Below are positions 59,661-64,000 of a stretch of 64,000 nucleotides of DNA, in pieces. This DNA comes from Cephalotrichum gorgonifer (taxonomy: Eukaryota > Ascomycota > Sordariomycetes > Microascales > Microascaceae), in the NCBI GenBank assembly GCA_900312665.1, contig ONZQ02000001.1, forward strand, positions 1,860,637 to 1,924,636. Direction: 5' to 3'. The notes beneath the pieces were generated by a model that ran no database searches, was not told where the DNA came from, and worked only from the letters and a program-made list of their open reading frames with translations. How positions within the stretch are numbered: position 1 is the first letter of the stretch; each line of letters begins with the position of its first letter. The position numbers were made by a program, and so were the translations under genes.

Positions 59661-60057
59661 GGTCGCCAAATGCAAGGTTGTTAGAGAAGAGAAGCAAAGA
59701 CTAGAGAGATTCTTCTCACGGCAAAGGTGGTTGGAAGTTGGGTGGTCGCAAGGTTGGGTAAACGGAGCTTGGAGGGGGAAAGATTCGGAGCTTCCTCTCA
59801 ATGTGGACCAGCTCTCCTCATTCCTAGCATTTTCTAGCTTATCGATAGCGTGGGGATCCACTATTACTGGTCAATGGCCCCTGAAACTGAGTGACGTTGT
59901 CCACGTGATAGCGCGTTGCCCCTCCCTCGCCCTCGTGTGAACGAACCACGGGTCGGACACGATCCTTCCTGCCTAGCCCCAACTTTATCTCTACGAACGA
60001 GGTCGGGAATACTCGCTGCACTTTTCCTACGCGTCCGCGGTCTAGTATTCCACTGCT
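59661..60057. promoter_or_regulatory. Shared divergent promoter of Sdc1 and FAN1
   Basis: 397 bp separate the two start codons. The region contains an ACGCGT box near the FAN1 side and no coding sequence of its own. Nearby open frames on both strands are shadows. Confidence 0.6.
60029..60034. promoter_or_regulatory. ACGCGT (MluI cell-cycle box type) site
   Basis: Located 24 bp before the FAN1 ATG. ACGCGT boxes drive G1/S transcription of replication and repair genes in yeasts through MBF. Being so close to the ATG, it may lie in the leader instead. Confidence 0.35.
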
Positions 60058-62649
60058 ATGGACCGGTTTGTCCGGAGAATACCACCTCTACCATCTAGGG
60101 TTCAAACCGATGCAGATGGCCCGGCAGAATACTCTAGCCGACCGTCTAAAAAGGCGCGGCTCTCCGAAGACTCGGAGTCGGACAAGAATTCCTTGAAAGA
60201 GGTACCATCTGATATTGATAGTTATGCGCCGGGATCCCCATTAGAGGGCCCCCTTGGCCCTTTTGGTGACGGCGATAGCGGCGGTGCCTTGGATACAGCC
60301 TTCGACAGTGTCCTCTCGGAAGCTAAGTCAGACGAGGCCATCAAGGAGTACGAGGCAACAAGCGGCTCCCAGAATGACAAGGATACGACTGAAATAACCC
60401 CCCCGAAAGGTGCGTGGGCGAAGGGAAAGAGCTCGATATATGTCGATGCTTTCAATCTTGCCCTAGATACTGTCTTGGAAGATGAAGCGCACTTGTTTGA
60501 CGAGCGTGAACGACATGTCTTTGACCTATGGAAAACCCTCTCCTATGAGTGCCAGTATCTGTGCGTTGCTTCTTACGTGGTGACCCTCTCGAATCGCGGC
60601 TAACTCCAATTTCCCAGTTATGTTCGGCTGTTTTTGAGAAAGACAGCATCATGGCATCGTATCAGTCGCCTGGGGTACTACAGCGACATCTCGGACATGG
60701 ACATGGCGGTGTCGACTCTGCAGGAGATCAGAACACTTCGAGAGCCAGTTGCAAGTTCTCAGCCCGAACGTATCCCAGGTATCGAGCAAGATGAAGTCTG
60801 CTTGGGAGATACCCTCGCCTTTGCTGATTCGTCGACCACCCATATTACGACCGTCGAGGAAGCTATCTCTCTTTTAAATTTTGACGAACTCAGATCCGTC
60901 GCAAAGGAGCAGAAGATACAAGGGAAGAATAAACCCGAGATCACTAGGCTATTATGTCAAGCGGTCCGCCAGCAAGCCGGGCTAATAGATATGGGTGTCC
61001 GGCTATCAAGAACTCCGGCTCCGGTATCAAATGGCGTGCAAGAACGCGCATCATCCCCCAATAACAAACAGGGGAATTGTAGAGGGAGGGATTTCGTCAA
61101 AAAGATACTTTCTATCACAGGCCCTTGCATTAGGATTTCCGAGTCAACATTCAAGCTCTTCCAGAGGGTTCACCTTGTCTTCCACAGATCGACAGAGTGG
61201 ACGGAGAAGTCTCTGACGACAATCATCCTAGCCAAAATATCCCGGCGGAATTTTGCGAATTACCCAGTTTGTCGAACGTCGAACATCTTCTCCTCGCGGT
61301 CTCACATCCTTGAGTTTGAGGCCGTCATCAAGCTCGACGCAGAGGTAGATGCGGCGCTAGAATCTGGCGACCCACCGGGTGAAAAGGGGTTTCGAAAGGT
61401 CATTGGGATCTTTGAGTCGATCTATCCCCGGTGGTTGAAGCTAGTGGCCGAGGAACAAGTCAAGGAGGATACCGTGTACGAGTATGGCGAGGGTGCGTAC
61501 TTACGAAGATTCACACCAGCACACACTTATACGCGGGTGATCCACAAGGCGGCGTACTGCTTCGGGCGGCTGAAGGACTACAGGAGGGAATACGATCTCT
61601 TGAAGGAGCTTCTCGCCCAGAGGCTTTTTCACCCGGCAAGACGGGGAAGTTGGTATCAGCGAAAGGCCCTCCTGGAGGAACACTACATGTTCTCGGTGGA
61701 CTCCGACCCCGCGTCCACGCCTGAAGAGCAGCGGAAGAAACGGTGGAGGGCAAATGCAGTAGCTACGTGCGAGATGGGGCTCCAGGACGTCGACTGTCAC
61801 CTAATTTACCACCACGACCTCCAGAAGAGGCTGGTTAAGCTTGAGAGGCGGCTGAGGATACCCCGGCGTCTCCAGCACGACTTTGCCCACGTCCGCCTCC
61901 AGGAGCCCATGCAGCACACGGCCGAGGGGATACAAATCAAACGGGATGACGCGGGACTAGGAAAGGGCAAGGTGTTAAGCACTAAGACCACCTGGGTAGA
62001 CGAAAGAGAGGGAGGTGGTGAGTGCTCAGTCGAGGAGATGTGCCTCAGCTGGTACAGGAGCCAAGGGTGGAAAGGCTACCACTCTGAAGGTGGCATCCTC
62101 CGCACCCTCTTCGCCTACCTCTTCTTCGACATCATCTTCGCTTACGTCCCCAACGTCTTCCAGACGGCCTACCAGACCTGCCCCCTGGACCTCCACACCG
62201 ACACATTCTACCTCACACGCATCTCCGAGATTAACCGCCAGTTGGCGGAGATCTCTAACGGCGAGGCAGAGCGCATTCTCCGGGAAGTCTACGACCGCGA
62301 GCACGAGCGGAAGACGTGCGTGGTAGGACTAAATTGGGACTTTGACATCGAGGACCTCGCGGAGCTGGTGCACTGTTTCCCTGACGCGGCGCTAGCGGCG
62401 GTCTGCAAGGTGATGGCTCAGGAGTATCGGCAGCGCGGGGGTGGGATCCCGGACCTCATACTATGGAGGACCGAGCCGGCGGGCGGGTCGGGGGCGGGGG
62501 AGTGCATGTTCTCCGAGGTGAAAAGCGCGAACGACCGGCTCAGCGACACGCAGAGGCTCTGGATCCACGTGCTGATGAGTGCCGGGGTCAAGGTCGCGCT
62601 CTGCAACGCCGTGGCGAGGGAGGTGAGAGTCACGGTCACAGCGGAGTGA
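60058..62649 (+). CDS. fan1: FAN1-type structure-specific nuclease (VRR-NUC domain)
   Basis: FAN1 cuts 5' flaps and helps repair DNA interstrand crosslinks. Two exons, 60058-60560 and 60618-62649, give 844 residues. The 57-bp intron joins SYECQYL to YVRLFLRKTASWHRISRLGYY, a hallmark of the family. Residues 1-120 are acidic and disordered with a basic KKAR patch. They hold no Cys cluster, so the ubiquitin-binding finger of the vertebrate protein is absent. A SAP-like DNA-binding segment (about 230-275) has LNFDELRSVAKEQKIQGKNK. TEWTEKSLTTIILAKISRRN and the TPR-like middle follow. The C-terminal nuclease has PDLILW (D780) and SEVKSANDRLSDTQRLW (E801, K803), the PD-(D/E)xK core. EVYDREHERK upstream supplies the extra acidic residue. 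Confidence 0.95.
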
Positions 62650-64000
62650 TACCTACGGAAGAAGGTGCAGTTCGATTATTTTGTTTCTTCATTTCGGAGA
62701 GACCGAATTTGCATAAAGTGGTTTCGGATATTACCGTGCCAAGTGCCAATGCCAAAAAGGGGGCCTTTTGGGGGGGGTGTTTATGAATGAAGGATGTGAT
62801 TCCGTCCCAGTTCGTGCATGTTGCGTGCCGTGATATTAATACTTCGTTCCTCTCACTCTCTTGCTTTCTCTACTGCGTATTAGGTCCGGAAGCGGGTTAT
62901 CACGTTTTGTTTGATGAGAAAGCGTTCCCGAGATTTGGTTCCCGTCCCCCGTTCGATTTCTTTTTTCCCCTTCCGCGGGGCGGGTCAAATGTCGTATTCT
63001 ACTGACCGCCGAGTGGTTCTTCATGAAGATGCAAGCGCCCAGCGATATTACGGGCAATCTCCCCCGTCCTGCGAGAGCGAGGACAGCGTATTTCGCAAAA
63101 GGGCCCTTCACATTTGCAAAATATATCCGTCTTGGGACTGATGATTGGACGTCGCGGTGAGCGCCCAAGAGGGAGCCCAGGTGTCATTACCATCTCCATA
63201 AGCTTGACGGGCGGTGCTCACCTCACTTCCGACCCACAAAAACAAGGGGAGAGGGAGCTCAGGAGAGGAATTGGCCAGTGGGGCTCGAGGTCTCTAAAAT
63301 AGAACAGTTGGGGGCTATGTTCGAAGATGCTTCTCTCCGTCACTCCCCAGCCAATCCCCTATCACCCGTTTGAAACGAAACGTGACGGGGGGAGCCAAGT
63401 GCCATCCACGCCCCCCTCGCTCGCTCCCGCGCTCCTGTTTCACAGGTGAATGAGCGTTTCAGGAGTGGCACGGCTATCCGCGACGACGGGATTTTGCTCC
63501 CAAAAATAACCTGCGATCAATGCTCTGGACAAGGCGGGAGATAAAAAAAAAAAAGCAAGAAGGGGGGAGAAATTCGAAAAGGGCTGGTCCGATCAGGGAA
63601 ACGGACGGGAGCAAAAGAATGAAAGTTTTTCTCGGGGGTGCTTACGACCGACCGTAACTGAGAGCGGCGGGCGGCGTGGGAAAGGGAAAAAGACGGCAGC
63701 GCTTGGCTGGAGATCCATCCCCGGCCCGCTGGGACCACGCCGGTGCTTTTCACTCGTCACACTTCGTGACCACAGGGGTGGGGAATTCCACACGCGGAGC
63801 AACACCTGTTCCCCTTCGAGTACGAGTAATACACCAGTCTACGGATGTGTTCACTCATTAGTTCCTTCGCTTTACTTTGTCCGGTACGGGGGTGTAAACC
63901 ATTCCTCCTTCGATATAGCGCGTCCCGTGGGCTCAGCTGAGTGCCGCCGAGAGCCGGGTGGACTTTCACGGGAGTTTGCCCACCGCGTTCCGGGGAGGGG
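62650..64000. other. Right-end intergenic stretch
   Basis: 1.35 kb after FAN1 without a supportable gene. One TACGAGTA word at 63821. The first part is the probable FAN1 3' untranslated region. Confidence 0.5.

Overview
The window looks like nuclear DNA of a filamentous ascomycete, most likely a Sordariomycete. Genes carry short introns of about 50-160 bp with fungal branch sites (CTAAC/CTGAC) and CT-rich leaders. The gene set (RAX2, FlbC, ARPC2, an ascomycete-style U2AF large subunit) fits that group. A 359-bp run of N (32277-32635) shows it is a draft assembly. I cannot name the species. Eleven protein genes can be supported. No tRNA, rRNA, CRISPR array or intact transposon was found.

Layout. 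Positions 1-20.5 kb: a mitochondrial-looking conserved protein (635-1909, -), an 881-residue Ser-rich protein of unknown function (6474-9202, +), the Arp2/3 subunit ARPC2 (10467-11863, +, five exons, one GC-AG intron), a long CT-rich leader region, and the polarity landmark protein RAX2 (16772-20494, +). Positions 20.5-47.7 kb: about 27 kb whose only recognisable gene is the C2H2 conidiation regulator FlbC (30601-31968, -). It is flanked by 10.1 kb and 15.7 kb of apparently non-coding DNA full of a recurring short word, TACTCGTA/TACGAGTA. Positions 47.7-62.7 kb: a compact housekeeping cluster. It holds SF3B1/Hsh155 (-), OGG1 (-), a relic with a damaged PHD-type zinc finger, the U2AF large subunit (+), ribosomal protein S13/uS15 (+), a Dpy-30-motif protein matching the COMPASS subunit Sdc1 (-) and the DNA-repair nuclease FAN1 (+). 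The last 1.35 kb shows no gene.

How the genes relate. SF3B1 and U2AF2 act at the same step, recognition of the branch site and 3' splice site. Here the SF3B1 N-terminus shows three Trp ligand motifs of the kind bound by the UHM domain, and U2AF2 carries such a domain at its C-terminus. OGG1 and FAN1 are both DNA-repair enzymes. Sdc1 and FAN1 are divergently transcribed from a shared 397-bp region with an ACGCGT box. RAX2, ARPC2 and FlbC are tied to polarity, actin and development. None of this looks like a biosynthetic or mobile gene cluster. The most unusual features are the dispersed 8-mer and the large gene-empty space around flbC, not a new enzyme system.

Exon boundaries were worked out by hand from reading frame, splice signals and remembered family sequence. 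Transcript data would be the direct test.
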